A DNA stretch of 40,841 nucleotides. Origin: Chloroflexota bacterium (GTDB lineage: Bacteria; Chloroflexota; Anaerolineae; DTLA01). Both the position numbers and the translations under genes were made by a program. Location of the stretch: contig JADBJK010000038.1 in assembly GCA_014874485.1 (NCBI GenBank), positions 1 through 40,841 on the forward strand, in the 5' to 3' direction. This document shows positions 22,406 through 29,660 of this stretch, piece after piece (positions within the stretch are counted from its first letter, which is position 1; the number at the start of each line of letters is the position of its first letter). The notes under the pieces are model-generated. The model was not told the origin of the DNA, made no database searches, and saw only the letters and a program-made list of their open reading frames with translations.

Positions 22406-23575
22406 TTGTCTAGCCTTGAGGAACTGTTGGAAAAAGGAAAACGGCAAGGATACGTTACCTACGACGACATCCTTGCAACGCTTCCAAAGGTGGAAGAGTC
22501 CCTGGCTGAAGTAGAGGACATCATGTTTGAACTTCAGCAGCAGGGGATTGAAATCCTGGACGCGGAAGGCGCGGCGGACGAGGTGCTGGAGACCCAACTG
22601 GCCGAACTGGAGGAGACCCAGCTGGAGGACCTCCTCGCCGAGGACCAGTCGGACTTTGACCTCACCGCCGTGGACAGCGACGATCCGATGACGCTCTACC
22701 TGCGCGAAATCGGACGCTACTCCCTGCTCACGGCGGAGGATGAGGTGGCCCTTGCCAAGCAGCGCGAACGCGGCGAACAGGCTGCGCGGCTGTTGGAGCA
22801 GGGCGTCAGCGACCCCGACCTGGCCGACCAGTTGCGGCAGGAAGTGGAGCGCGGCAAGCAGGCCCGCGACCGCCTCATCCAGGGCAACTTCCGCCTGGTC
22901 ATCAGCATCGCGAAGCAGTATCAGGGATACGGCGTGCCCTTCCTGGACCTGATTCAGGAGGGCAACCTGGGCCTGATGCGCGCCATTGACAAATTTGACT
23001 ATCGGCGCGGGTACAAACTCTCCACCTACGCCACGTGGTGGATTCGCCAGGCGGTGGGGCGGGCCGTCGCGGACTATGGCCGCAACATCCGCCTGCCCGT
23101 GCACATGAACGAGCGGCTCCGCAGGCTGTACCGCCTGTCGCAGCGCATGGAGCAGGAACTGGGGCGCAAGCCGTCCACCGAGGAACTGGCCGAGGAGATG
23201 GGCATCGCGCCGTCCAAGATTCAGGCCATGCTGGGCCTGTCGCAGGACACCCTGTCGCTGGAGATGCCCGTCGGCGAGGAGCAGGAGAGCGAACTGGGCC
23301 AGTTCATTGAGGACGAGATCAGCCCCGCCCCCGACGACCGTGCATCGCACGAACTCTTGCATGAGGACGTGGAGGAGGCGCTGGAGACCCTCACGCCGCG
23401 CGAGAGCCGCATCCTTCGGCTCCGCTTCGGGCTGTACGACGGGCACAGTTACACGCTGGAGGAGGTGGGGCGCAAGTTCGGCCTCACCCGCGAACGTGTC
23501 CGCCAGATTGAGAAGCACGCGCTCCGTCGCCTGCGCCACGCCAGCCGCAGCCGCAAACTCCGCGGATACCTGTAG
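22406..23575 (+). CDS. rpoD: Primary RNA polymerase sigma factor (RpoD/SigA)
   Basis: A 389-residue group 1 sigma-70 factor directing RNA polymerase to -35/-10 promoters. Region 1.1 begins LEELLEKGKRQGYVTYDDILATLP; region 1.2 has DPMTLYLREIGRYSLLTAEDE. Region 2 contains the core-binding and -10 elements (IQEGNLGLMRAIDKFDYRRG, KLSTYATWWIRQA), followed by region 3. The region 4 helix-turn-helix is YTLEEVGRKFGLTRERVRQIE. The TTG at 22406 is preferred because GAGGTGATCC, an extended match to the 16S rRNA tail, lies just upstream and region 1.1 starts there. An in-frame ATG at 22280, also with AGGAGG, would add 42 low-complexity residues. The gene has its own promoter and a leader hairpin. The many TTGACA/TATAAT promoters in the window are consistent with this factor. 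Confidence 0.95.
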   Translation: MSSLEELLEKGKRQGYVTYDDILATLPKVEESLAEVEDIMFELQQQGIEILDAEGAADEVLETQLAELEETQLEDLLAEDQSDFDLTAVDSDDPMTLYLREIGRYSLLTAEDEVALAKQRERGEQAARLLEQGVSDPDLADQLRQEVERGKQARDRLIQGNFRLVISIAKQYQGYGVPFLDLIQEGNLGLMRAIDKFDYRRGYKLSTYATWWIRQAVGRAVADYGRNIRLPVHMNERLRRLYRLSQRMEQELGRKPSTEELAEEMGIAPSKIQAMLGLSQDTLSLEMPVGEEQESELGQFIEDEISPAPDDRASHELLHEDVEEALETLTPRESRILRLRFGLYDGHSYTLEEVGRKFGLTRERVRQIEKHALRRLRHASRSRKLRGYL

Positions 23576-23613
23576 CGTACGCAGCGCCGCGCACACTGAC
23601 CGCACGCCTGTAC

Positions 23614-23644
23614 ACTGCGACGCGCCCCGAGGGTGCGTCGCAGT
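23614..23644 (+). terminator. Degenerate family C palindrome, probable rpoD terminator
   Basis: The arms ACTGCGACGCGCCC and GGGTGCGTCGCAGT are nearly complementary (14 bases each) and lie 38 bp after the rpoD stop, followed by TTGCATTTCTT. It is a diverged relative of the 35-bp palindrome at 18418-18452. Confidence 0.55.
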
Positions 23645-23712
23645 TGCATTTCTTACGCCTCCCGTTGCGCTAGTCGGGGGAGACCTTCCCCCGCCACCCG
23701 CCACTCCGACGC

Positions 23713-23730
23713 CTATGACGAAAATCATAG
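23713..23730. promoter_or_regulatory. Operator-like inverted repeat before the ferritin-like gene
   Basis: CTATGA-CGAAAA-TCATAG is a perfect 6-6-6 inverted repeat. It lies about 20 bases upstream of a -10-like TATGAT (23751-23756), where a -35 box would sit but none is recognisable. A redox- or metal-responsive regulator binding here is plausible for a ferritin-like gene, but no regulator is identified. Confidence 0.4.
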
Positions 23731-23796
23731 CGCCGCTGCGCAGGAGGTTGTATGATGGATGTGTGCAGCATAGACCCCACATAGGAGGGTGGTCAA

Positions 23797-24282
23797 ATGG
23801 TAAGCGAGGAGTTCAACGTTCTGGAAGCGATCCGACTGGCACAGGAGGCCGAGCAGAAGGCCGCGGCCTTTTACGATGACGCGGCCCAGAAGGTCAAACA
23901 TCCGCTGGGCCAGAGTCTCCTCAAAGAACTTGCGGAGTTTGAGCGCCACCACTACGCCAAACTGGTGGCGCTGGAAGAATCGCTGCGCAAGCGCGGTGCC
24001 TTCATTGAGTACGAAGGCAGGGAGATGGCGACGAAGCCGCCTTCGCCTGGGGAAATCACCGTGGATCGGCAGCCGACCCAGGCGATGGAGGTCGTGGCCC
24101 TGGCGCTTGAAGCGGAGCAGCAGGCCGAGAAGCGCTACGACACGCTGGCCGAACGCACGTGGGACCCTGTGGCCCACGAGATGTTTCGGCGTCTGGCCGA
24201 TGAGGAGCACACCCACTACCGAATCCTTCGCGACGTGTACTGGAATCTGAACAACCGCCGCGCATGGGTTTGGGCTGCCTGA
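23797..24282 (+). CDS. Ferritin-like di-iron protein (rubrerythrin-type, no rubredoxin domain)
   Basis: A 161-residue four-helix-bundle protein. Two helix pairs carry the carboxylate/histidine ligands of a di-iron site: LAQEAEQKAAAFY and EFERHHYAKL in the first half, LALEAEQQAEKRY and DEEHTHYRIL in the second. This EX6Y…EXXH arrangement is typical of rubrerythrin and related proteins, which reduce hydrogen peroxide in anaerobes. The C-terminal rubredoxin (CXXC) domain is absent, so a separate electron donor would be needed. The ATG at 23797 has AGGAGGG upstream. Together with the multiheme cytochrome it supports an oxygen-sensitive lifestyle, although this is only suggestive. Confidence 0.88.
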   Translation: MVSEEFNVLEAIRLAQEAEQKAAAFYDDAAQKVKHPLGQSLLKELAEFERHHYAKLVALEESLRKRGAFIEYEGREMATKPPSPGEITVDRQPTQAMEVVALALEAEQQAEKRYDTLAERTWDPVAHEMFRRLADEEHTHYRILRDVYWNLNNRRAWVWAA

Positions 24283-24388
24283 CGGGCGTTGGTAGCAAGG
24301 CAGAGGGGTCTTTGGGGCGCACTGTTGCTTCGCGATATTGACCAGTGACTGTATGTCATTGCGAGGAGCGCAGCGACGAAGCAATCTC

Positions 24389-24423
24389 CACGTGCGACGC
24401 ACCTCCGAGGTGCGTCGCACGTG
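24389..24423. repeat. 35-bp perfect palindrome (family C), second copy
   Basis: It has the same 17-base arms as the copy at 18418-18452, with a central C instead of G. The right flank GTGCCTTCTC is the reverse complement of the left flank of the first copy, so the two elements are in opposite orientation and share at least 7 bases beyond the palindrome. Confidence 0.9.
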
Positions 24424-24487
24424 CCTTCTCGTGCCATGGTGGGCGAAGCATCTCGCTTGGCGAGATTCTTCGGCGCTCCGCTCCTCA

Positions 24488-24515
24488 GTAGGGACAATTC
24501 ATAAATTGTCCCTAC
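24488..24515. repeat. Palindrome D (GTAGGGACAATT type)
   Basis: A 28-bp near-perfect palindrome. A relative at 37706-37735 differs in the arms by a G:C pair where this copy has A:T, a paired change that keeps the hairpin intact. Confidence 0.85.
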
Positions 24516-24586
24516 GGGCACTGCGTGCCCTCGCAATGACACACCATCCAGAATCCCTGCGGCAGAGTAGTAGCCCTATTTTCCCA

Positions 24587-24615
24587 TTGCCGCTTCCGTG
24601 CGCGCGGGCTACAAT
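24587..24615 (+). promoter_or_regulatory. Promoter of the secreted TIM-barrel protein gene
   Basis: -35 TTGCCG (24587-24592), 17-bp spacer, -10 TACAAT (24610-24615). The start would be near 24622, 55 nt before the ATG. Confidence 0.65.
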
Positions 24616-24676
24616 GCAACCGTAGGGCATCCGAGATTGCCCTGTGTTGTTACGCACGCCATCGGGAGCGACGCCT

Positions 24677-26200
24677 ATGAAACGGAATCGCAAACTCGTC
24701 TTCTCAATCCTGTCTGCACTCGTCGCCGTTCTGCTCATCGCCCAGCCTGCGTTCGCGGGAGACCGCTGGCGGTTCGGCTTCGGGGCCAACCGCAAACTGA
24801 CGGATTACCCCGACTGGCCTACGCTGGGCGCGTCGTGGTTCCATATCTGGGGCCCTTATCCGAACTACAACGTGAGCGGGCTGACGTTTTTCCCCATGGT
24901 GGCGGCCTACGGCGACCTCATGGGCACCGAGACGCTGGAATCGTTGCAGCAGCAGTACAACTGGAAGCCCCAGTACTACCCGCCCGGCACCGTGTGGATC
25001 ATCAGCAACGAACTGGAGTACGACACGTTCTGCACCAAGAACAACGTCCCCCTGAACCCATGCCGCGCCATCACGCCGACGGAATACGCCGAGAAGTTCA
25101 AGAAGTACTACGACATCATCCGCCAGTTGCAGCCTTACGGCCCCACCTACAAGTTCGCCATCGGCTTCATCAACGCCATCCCGGAGGCAGGCCGCCCCTT
25201 CACCCTCGCCGACGTGTTGGACGCCTACAAGGCGCGGTGGGGCGTGGACATGCCGGTGGATGTGTTCAACCTGCACGTGTACGGGTTCGGCCGCTCCATT
25301 GACTTTGACTACTGCTTCGTGCCCACCATCACCACCTACCGCCAGGTGATGGCCAACAAGGGCTACCGCGACAAGCCGCTGATGATCACCGAGGTGGGCG
25401 TCCTGGAAGGCGTGTACGTGCAAAATGTCCCGCAGGACTACGTGCTGAACTTCATGGTGCGGGCGTTTGACTGGCTGCGCACGGCCCGCTCGGACACGAC
25501 GGGCATGCCCTCGGACGACAACCGGCTGGTGCAGCGGTGGACGTGGTTCGCGCTCACTTCCTGGCACCCCAGCGATATCCACAAGTGGCAGAAGACGGCG
25601 CTGTTTGACATTGACACCAAGCAGATCACGGTGGTGGGCCAGCAGTACCGGGCGTACCTGCAAAGCCTGACCCACACCATCACGACGACGGTGCAGCCTG
25701 GGTGGAACCTGCTCTCGGTGCCGGTGGAACTGTCCAGTTACGCCACCACCGACGTCCTGTCCTCGTTGACAGGGTCGTATGACCTGGCCTACACCTACGA
25801 CGCGCAGACGGACACGTGGCGGACGTACAACGTGGGCGCGCCGCCCGCTGCCAACACCCTGACCACGCTGAACCCGGGCGACGGGCTGTGGGTGCGCGTT
25901 ACAGCGCCGGACTCGTGGGTCGTTACCGGCGAGGAGCAGGCCGTGTCCCGTATTGTGCTCTACGAGGGCTGGAACCTCATCGCGTACCCGCTGACGACGG
26001 CCAAGCCGATTGACGCGGCGTTGTCGTCCATCGCGGGCAAGTACACGGCGGTGTACGCCTACGACCCGGCCTCGCCCGAGCCGTGGCAGAAGTACATGCC
26101 CGGCGCGCCGTCGTGGGTGTCCAACCTGAGCCAGATGACGCCGGGCAAGGGCTACTGGGTCAAGGTAACGCAGGACTGCACGGCGGAGTTCATGGAGTAG
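24677..26200 (+). CDS. Secreted TIM-barrel glycosidase-like protein with twin C-terminal domains
   Basis: A 507-residue exported protein. A signal peptide (1-27, cut after PAFA) precedes a region (about 28-335) that looks like a (beta/alpha)8 glycoside hydrolase core. E112 in WIISNELEYD and E239 in LMITEVGV sit where acid/base and nucleophile residues lie in clan GH-A enzymes; the Asl1-like group is a possible relative. Two copies of an approximately 75-residue domain follow (about 342-420 and 431-507), each with GWNLL/GWNLI, a run of beta strands around TYD or AYD, W and a final G-LWVRVT or G-YWVKVT. These may bind a surface or polysaccharide. The ATG at 24677 has a GGGAG site and precedes the signal; the longer frame has none. 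No glycan substrate can be assigned, and catalytic activity is inferred. Confidence 0.75.
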   Translation: MKRNRKLVFSILSALVAVLLIAQPAFAGDRWRFGFGANRKLTDYPDWPTLGASWFHIWGPYPNYNVSGLTFFPMVAAYGDLMGTETLESLQQQYNWKPQYYPPGTVWIISNELEYDTFCTKNNVPLNPCRAITPTEYAEKFKKYYDIIRQLQPYGPTYKFAIGFINAIPEAGRPFTLADVLDAYKARWGVDMPVDVFNLHVYGFGRSIDFDYCFVPTITTYRQVMANKGYRDKPLMITEVGVLEGVYVQNVPQDYVLNFMVRAFDWLRTARSDTTGMPSDDNRLVQRWTWFALTSWHPSDIHKWQKTALFDIDTKQITVVGQQYRAYLQSLTHTITTTVQPGWNLLSVPVELSSYATTDVLSSLTGSYDLAYTYDAQTDTWRTYNVGAPPAANTLTTLNPGDGLWVRVTAPDSWVVTGEEQAVSRIVLYEGWNLIAYPLTTAKPIDAALSSIAGKYTAVYAYDPASPEPWQKYMPGAPSWVSNLSQMTPGKGYWVKVTQDCTAEFME

Positions 26201-26212
26201 CGCGGGGGATTG

Positions 26213-26260
26213 GATCACGAAAGCGCGCGAAAGACGCGGAAGCCGCGAAAGGGGTTTGTA
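26213..26260. repeat. Fragment of the GCGAAAG repeat type
   Basis: GATCACGAAAGCGCGCGAAAG followed by ACGCGG and AGCCGCGAAAGG matches words of the block nested in the array at 14937-15022. It sits just after the stop of the secreted protein gene and shows only one half of a palindrome. Confidence 0.55.
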
Positions 26261-26301
26261 TCCCAACCACGAGCGCAATGGGCGAATGCGCTGCGGATAC
26301 C

Positions 26302-26330
26302 TTGACGCTTGCCCCGAAACGTGCTAGAAT
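26302..26330 (+). promoter_or_regulatory. Promoter of the Lon-like protease gene
   Basis: -35 TTGACG (26302-26307), 17-bp spacer, -10 TAGAAT (26325-26330). The start would be about 25 nt before the ATG at 26362. No CIRCE or other heat-shock operator is visible. Confidence 0.7.
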
Positions 26331-26361
26331 GCGCCCATCCTAGCCTGGGAGAGGGTGCGTC

Positions 26362-28902
26362 ATGGATGCGAGCCGCTACGAGGTCCCCCCTGAGCAACTC
26401 CGACGGGCTTGCACTGCCGAACTGGAAGCCGCCGGGTTCGCGTCCACCGCCGAACTGGGGCGGCTGGATTCCATCATCGGGCAGGAGCGCGCCACCCGCG
26501 CCATTGAGTTCGGCATAGACATCCCGTCCTACGGCTACCATATCTTCGCCATGGGGCCGGTGGGCGTCGGCAAGATGACCACGGTGCAGCGGTTTCTGGA
26601 ACAGCGGGCCGGCACCAGGCCCACGCCCCCCGACTGGTGCTACGTCAACAACTTCGCCAACCCCGACCGCCCTGAGGCCATTGAACTGCCCCCCGGCAAG
26701 GCGATCGTCTTCCGCAAGCAGATGGAAGACCTGGTGCAGCGCATTCAAGAGAGCATCGCCCGCGCCTTCTCCGGCGAGCAGTACGAGGAGCACCGCGCGC
26801 AACTCATCCGCGAGATAGACGACCGCAAGCGCCAGGTGCTGGAGGAGATCAACCAGTACGCCAACTCGCAGGGGTTCGCGCTGGTGTCCACGCCCGGCGG
26901 GTTGATGGTGGGGGTGTACGAGGGCGGCAAGGTGCTCAGCCAGGAGGAGTACCAGGCGCTGCCCGAAGAGCGCCGCCGCCAACTGGAGGCGATGCAGCCC
27001 GCCGTCCAGGCCGAGATGGAGCGACGCTTCCGCAAGGTGCGCGCCCTGGATGACGAAGCCCGCACGCGCCTGCAGAACTTGGACAGGGAAATTGGCGACT
27101 TCGCTATCCGCCACCTGTTTGAGCCGCTGAAGCAGGAGTACGAAGGCATCCACGACGCGCAGGTGTTCCTGGACGGCGTGTACCGCGACGTGCTGGAGAA
27201 CCTGGCGCTGTTCCGCTCGCTGGCCCAGCCGCCAGAGGCAGGCAAGGAGGAGTCCGACCCGGCCATGCCCCAGCGCCGCCCCCAATCGCCCTACGACCGC
27301 TACCGGGTCAACGTGCTGGTGGACAACAGCCAGACCAGGGGCGCGCCCGTCATCGTGGAGAGCAATCCCACGTGCCGTGCCCTCGTGGGGCGCATTGAGT
27401 ACCGCGCGGAGTTCGGCACGCTGGTTACCGACTACAGCATGATCAAGGCAGGGGCGCTCCACCGGGCCAACGGCGGCTACCTGGTGGTGGAGGCACGCAA
27501 GTTACTCCAGGACCCCTTCGCGTGGGACTGCCTGAAGCGTGCCCTTCGCGACCGCAAGATCGCCATCCAGGAGATTGCCCAGCAGTTCACGCTTCTCAGC
27601 ACGACATCGCTGGAGCCGGAGCCGATCCCGCTGGACGTAAAGGTTGTGCTGACCGGCGAGCCTTACATCTACTACCTGCTGTTTGACCTGGACCCCGAGT
27701 TCGCCAAACTGTTCAAGGTGAAGGCCGACTTTGCCGAGGAGATGGACTGGGCCGATGAGAACGTGATGAACTACGCGCGGTTCATCGCCACCCGCTGCAC
27801 CCACGAGGGCCTGCCCCACTTCACGCGGGACGCCGTGGCGAAGGTGGTGGAGTACGGCGCGCGGCTGGTGGAAGATCAGCAGAAACTCAGCACGCGGTTC
27901 GCCTTCGTCGCGGACCTCATCTCCGAGGCGGCCTATTGGGCGCGGCGCAGCGGCCACGACCTGGTGCAGGCCGAGGACGTGCAGCGCGCGCTGGACGAGA
28001 AGCGATACCGCTCCAGCCAAGTGGAGGAGCGCATCCGCGAGGCCATCCTGGTTGATACCCTCCTCATCACCACGGATGGGCTGAAAGTGGGGCAGGTGAA
28101 CGGGCTGTCGGTCTCGTACCTGGGCGACTATGCGTTCGCGCGCCCGACCCGCATCTCGTGCCAGACCATGCTGGGCCGCGAGGGCGTCATGAACATAGAC
28201 CGCGAGTCCAAACTCAGCGGCAGTATCCACGACAAGGGATTGCTCATCCTGGAACGTTACCTGGCGGGCAAGTTCGCCAAGGATCGCCCCCTGAGCCTGG
28301 CCGCCAGCCTATGCTTTGAGCAGACCTACACGGAAGTGGACGGCGATAGCGCGTCGGCGGCCGAACTCTACGTGATTCTCTCCGCCGTAACGGGCATTCC
28401 CATCCGGCAGGGGATTGCCGTAACGGGGTCGGTGAACCAGTACGGGGAGATTCAGCCCATCGGCGGGGTCAACGAGAAGATAGAGGGGTTCTTTGAGGTG
28501 TGCAAGGCGCGCGGGCTTACCGGCGAGCAGGGCGTCATCATCCCCAGCCGCAACGTGCGCGACCTCATGCTGCGCGAGGACGTGGTGCAGGCGGTGCGGG
28601 AAGGCAAGTTCCACATCTGGGCGGTGAGCACGGTGGACGAGGGCATCGGCATCCTGACCGGCGTGGAGGCAGGCGAGCGCGACGAGAGGGGCGAGTACCC
28701 GCCGGATTCCGTCAACGGGCGGTTCCTGGCCCAGATGGAGGAGAACGAACGGCTCATGCGCCGCCGCTGGCCCGTGGAGGCCAAGGCGCTCAACTGGTTC
28801 CAGCGGATGCTGAACCACGTGAGGAAGCCCCCGGCCGTGCCGGAAGGGAAGAAGCCGCCAGAGGATGGGAAGCCAGACGCCGGGAAGCCCGAAGGCGAGT
28901 AG
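26362..28902 (+). CDS. ATP-dependent Lon-like protease (AAA_32/COG1067 family)
   Basis: An 846-residue cytoplasmic AAA+ protease related to LonB. A P-loop GPVGVGKMTTV (about 66-76) is followed by a long helical insertion (about 115-290). The second part of the ATPase region carries NGGYLVVEARKLL and IPLDVKVVLTGEP. The C-terminal Lon proteolytic domain has the Ser-Lys dyad S663 (DGDSASAAEL) and K706 (GGVNEKIEGFFE), plus QYGEIQPIGG. The tail after about residue 790 is charged and Pro-rich. Unlike classical Lon it lacks the LAN substrate-binding domain. It probably degrades damaged or regulatory proteins. GAGAGGG precedes the ATG. It converges on the FmdB gene with a 9-bp gap and stands as a single-gene unit with its own promoter. 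Confidence 0.93.
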   Translation: MDASRYEVPPEQLRRACTAELEAAGFASTAELGRLDSIIGQERATRAIEFGIDIPSYGYHIFAMGPVGVGKMTTVQRFLEQRAGTRPTPPDWCYVNNFANPDRPEAIELPPGKAIVFRKQMEDLVQRIQESIARAFSGEQYEEHRAQLIREIDDRKRQVLEEINQYANSQGFALVSTPGGLMVGVYEGGKVLSQEEYQALPEERRRQLEAMQPAVQAEMERRFRKVRALDDEARTRLQNLDREIGDFAIRHLFEPLKQEYEGIHDAQVFLDGVYRDVLENLALFRSLAQPPEAGKEESDPAMPQRRPQSPYDRYRVNVLVDNSQTRGAPVIVESNPTCRALVGRIEYRAEFGTLVTDYSMIKAGALHRANGGYLVVEARKLLQDPFAWDCLKRALRDRKIAIQEIAQQFTLLSTTSLEPEPIPLDVKVVLTGEPYIYYLLFDLDPEFAKLFKVKADFAEEMDWADENVMNYARFIATRCTHEGLPHFTRDAVAKVVEYGARLVEDQQKLSTRFAFVADLISEAAYWARRSGHDLVQAEDVQRALDEKRYRSSQVEERIREAILVDTLLITTDGLKVGQVNGLSVSYLGDYAFARPTRISCQTMLGREGVMNIDRESKLSGSIHDKGLLILERYLAGKFAKDRPLSLAASLCFEQTYTEVDGDSASAAELYVILSAVTGIPIRQGIAVTGSVNQYGEIQPIGGVNEKIEGFFEVCKARGLTGEQGVIIPSRNVRDLMLREDVVQAVREGKFHIWAVSTVDEGIGILTGVEAGERDERGEYPPDSVNGRFLAQMEENERLMRRRWPVEAKALNWFQRMLNHVRKPPAVPEGKKPPEDGKPDAGKPEGE

Positions 28903-28911
28903 CCGCCGGGC

Positions 28912-29151
28912 TCAGTGGCCGCACGTGGCGCAGGAGTGGGAGCCGCAGGTGGCGCAGGAGGAACCGGTGCCCGCCACCGAGTGGCTTTCGCCGCCGCTCC
29001 CTTTGGACACCGCGGCGAACACGGACAGGCCACGGCGCGCCTCGGTGCTCCCGCACTTGGGGCACGGGAGGGGGGCGTCGGCCTGGCTCATCGGGCGCAG
29101 GGCCTCAAACTTGGTCATGCACACAGGGCAGATATACTCGTAAACGGGCAT
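28912..29151 (-). CDS. FmdB-family zinc ribbon protein
   Basis: A 79-residue protein starting MPVYEYICPVC, the hallmark of the FmdB family. C8, C11, C30 and C33 form the zinc ribbon. The C-terminus has an extra cysteine cluster (C66, C69, C74, C77 in SSCATCGSHSCATCGH) that could bind a second metal. FmdB proteins are described as putative regulators; their direct function is not established. The ATG at 29151 has GGAG upstream; the longer open frame runs into repeat sequence and is rejected. It has its own promoter (29183-29210) and ends 9 bp from the convergent Lon-like gene. Confidence 0.88.
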   Translation of the reverse strand: MPVYEYICPVCMTKFEALRPMSQADAPLPCPKCGSTEARRGLSVFAAVSKGSGGESHSVAGTGSSCATCGSHSCATCGH

Positions 29152-29182
29152 GGTGCACTCCGCAATGCTGTCTCCGCGCACT

Positions 29183-29210
29183 ATTGTACGCGGCAGCGTG
29201 CGGAGGTCAA
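29183..29210 (-). promoter_or_regulatory. Promoter of the FmdB gene
   Basis: Minus-strand -35 TTGACC (29205-29210), 16-bp spacer, -10 TACAAT (29183-29188); the start is near 29176, about 25 nt before the ATG. Confidence 0.65.
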
Positions 29211-29261
29211 ATCGGCAGGGCGGGGCGGTCTGGGGTTGCTGGTCTGGAAGGGCCAAGCCGG

Positions 29262-29580
29262 GGGATTGCTTCGCTTCGCTCGCAATGACAGATGGGGTGT
29301 CATTGCGAGGGCGCACGGCGCCCGAAGCAATCCCAGCAGCCTGTCATTCTGAGGCGCGCAGCGCCGAAGAATCTCGCCAAGCGAGATGCTTCGCTTCGCT
29401 CAGCATGACAACTGGGGTGCGAGATTGCTTCGCTTCGCTCGCAATGACACGTACCAAATGTCAGCGAGGGCGCACGGCGCCCGAAGCAATCCCTGGGGTG
29501 CGGGATTGCCCCGCTCTGCGTGCAATGACCCAGCAGAGTGGAGTCTCGTGCGACGCACCTCCGAGGTGCGTCGCACGTGT
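29262..29580. repeat. Long cluster of family B repeats with a family C palindrome
   Basis: Consecutive elements alternate CATTGCGAG…GAAGCAATC and CATTCTGAG…CAGCATGAC forms, in both orientations, ending with palindrome C (29547-29577). This occupies the middle of the roughly 509-bp stretch between the divergent FmdB and TldD genes. The rest holds the FmdB promoter and the short TldD leader. I see no gene in it. Confidence 0.85.
29547..29577. repeat. Family C palindrome, third copy
   Basis: It shares the core CGTGCGACGCACCTC with its reverse complement around a single C. The outer bases differ from the other copies (GAGTCT…GGGACTC flanks), so the conserved part is 31 bp. Confidence 0.88.
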
Positions 29581-29660
29581 GGGACTCCGCTCGCAATAAC
29601 GGCAGACGAAACCGCATCGCAGCAGTCCCGCGATGAAGTCGCAAGAGTAGGAGGTGGACG

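Larger units (their letters stand above)
24353..24543. repeat. Mosaic of nested palindromic repeats
   Basis: A family B element (left arm TGTCATTGCGAGGAGCG, right arm GTGCCCTCGCAATGACA) appears to have been split by other elements: palindrome C at 24389-24423, a second family B type (GCGAAGCATCTCGCTTGGCGAG…) at about 24448-24487, and palindrome D at 24488-24515. This accounts for most of the 394-bp gene-free stretch between the ferritin-like gene and the secreted protein gene. Confidence 0.85.

Noticed and set aside
24704-26278. A 524-codon frame antisense to the secreted protein
   Set aside because: The sense strand has a signal peptide, promoter and domain repeats; the antisense product is low-complexity and Arg/His/Val-rich.
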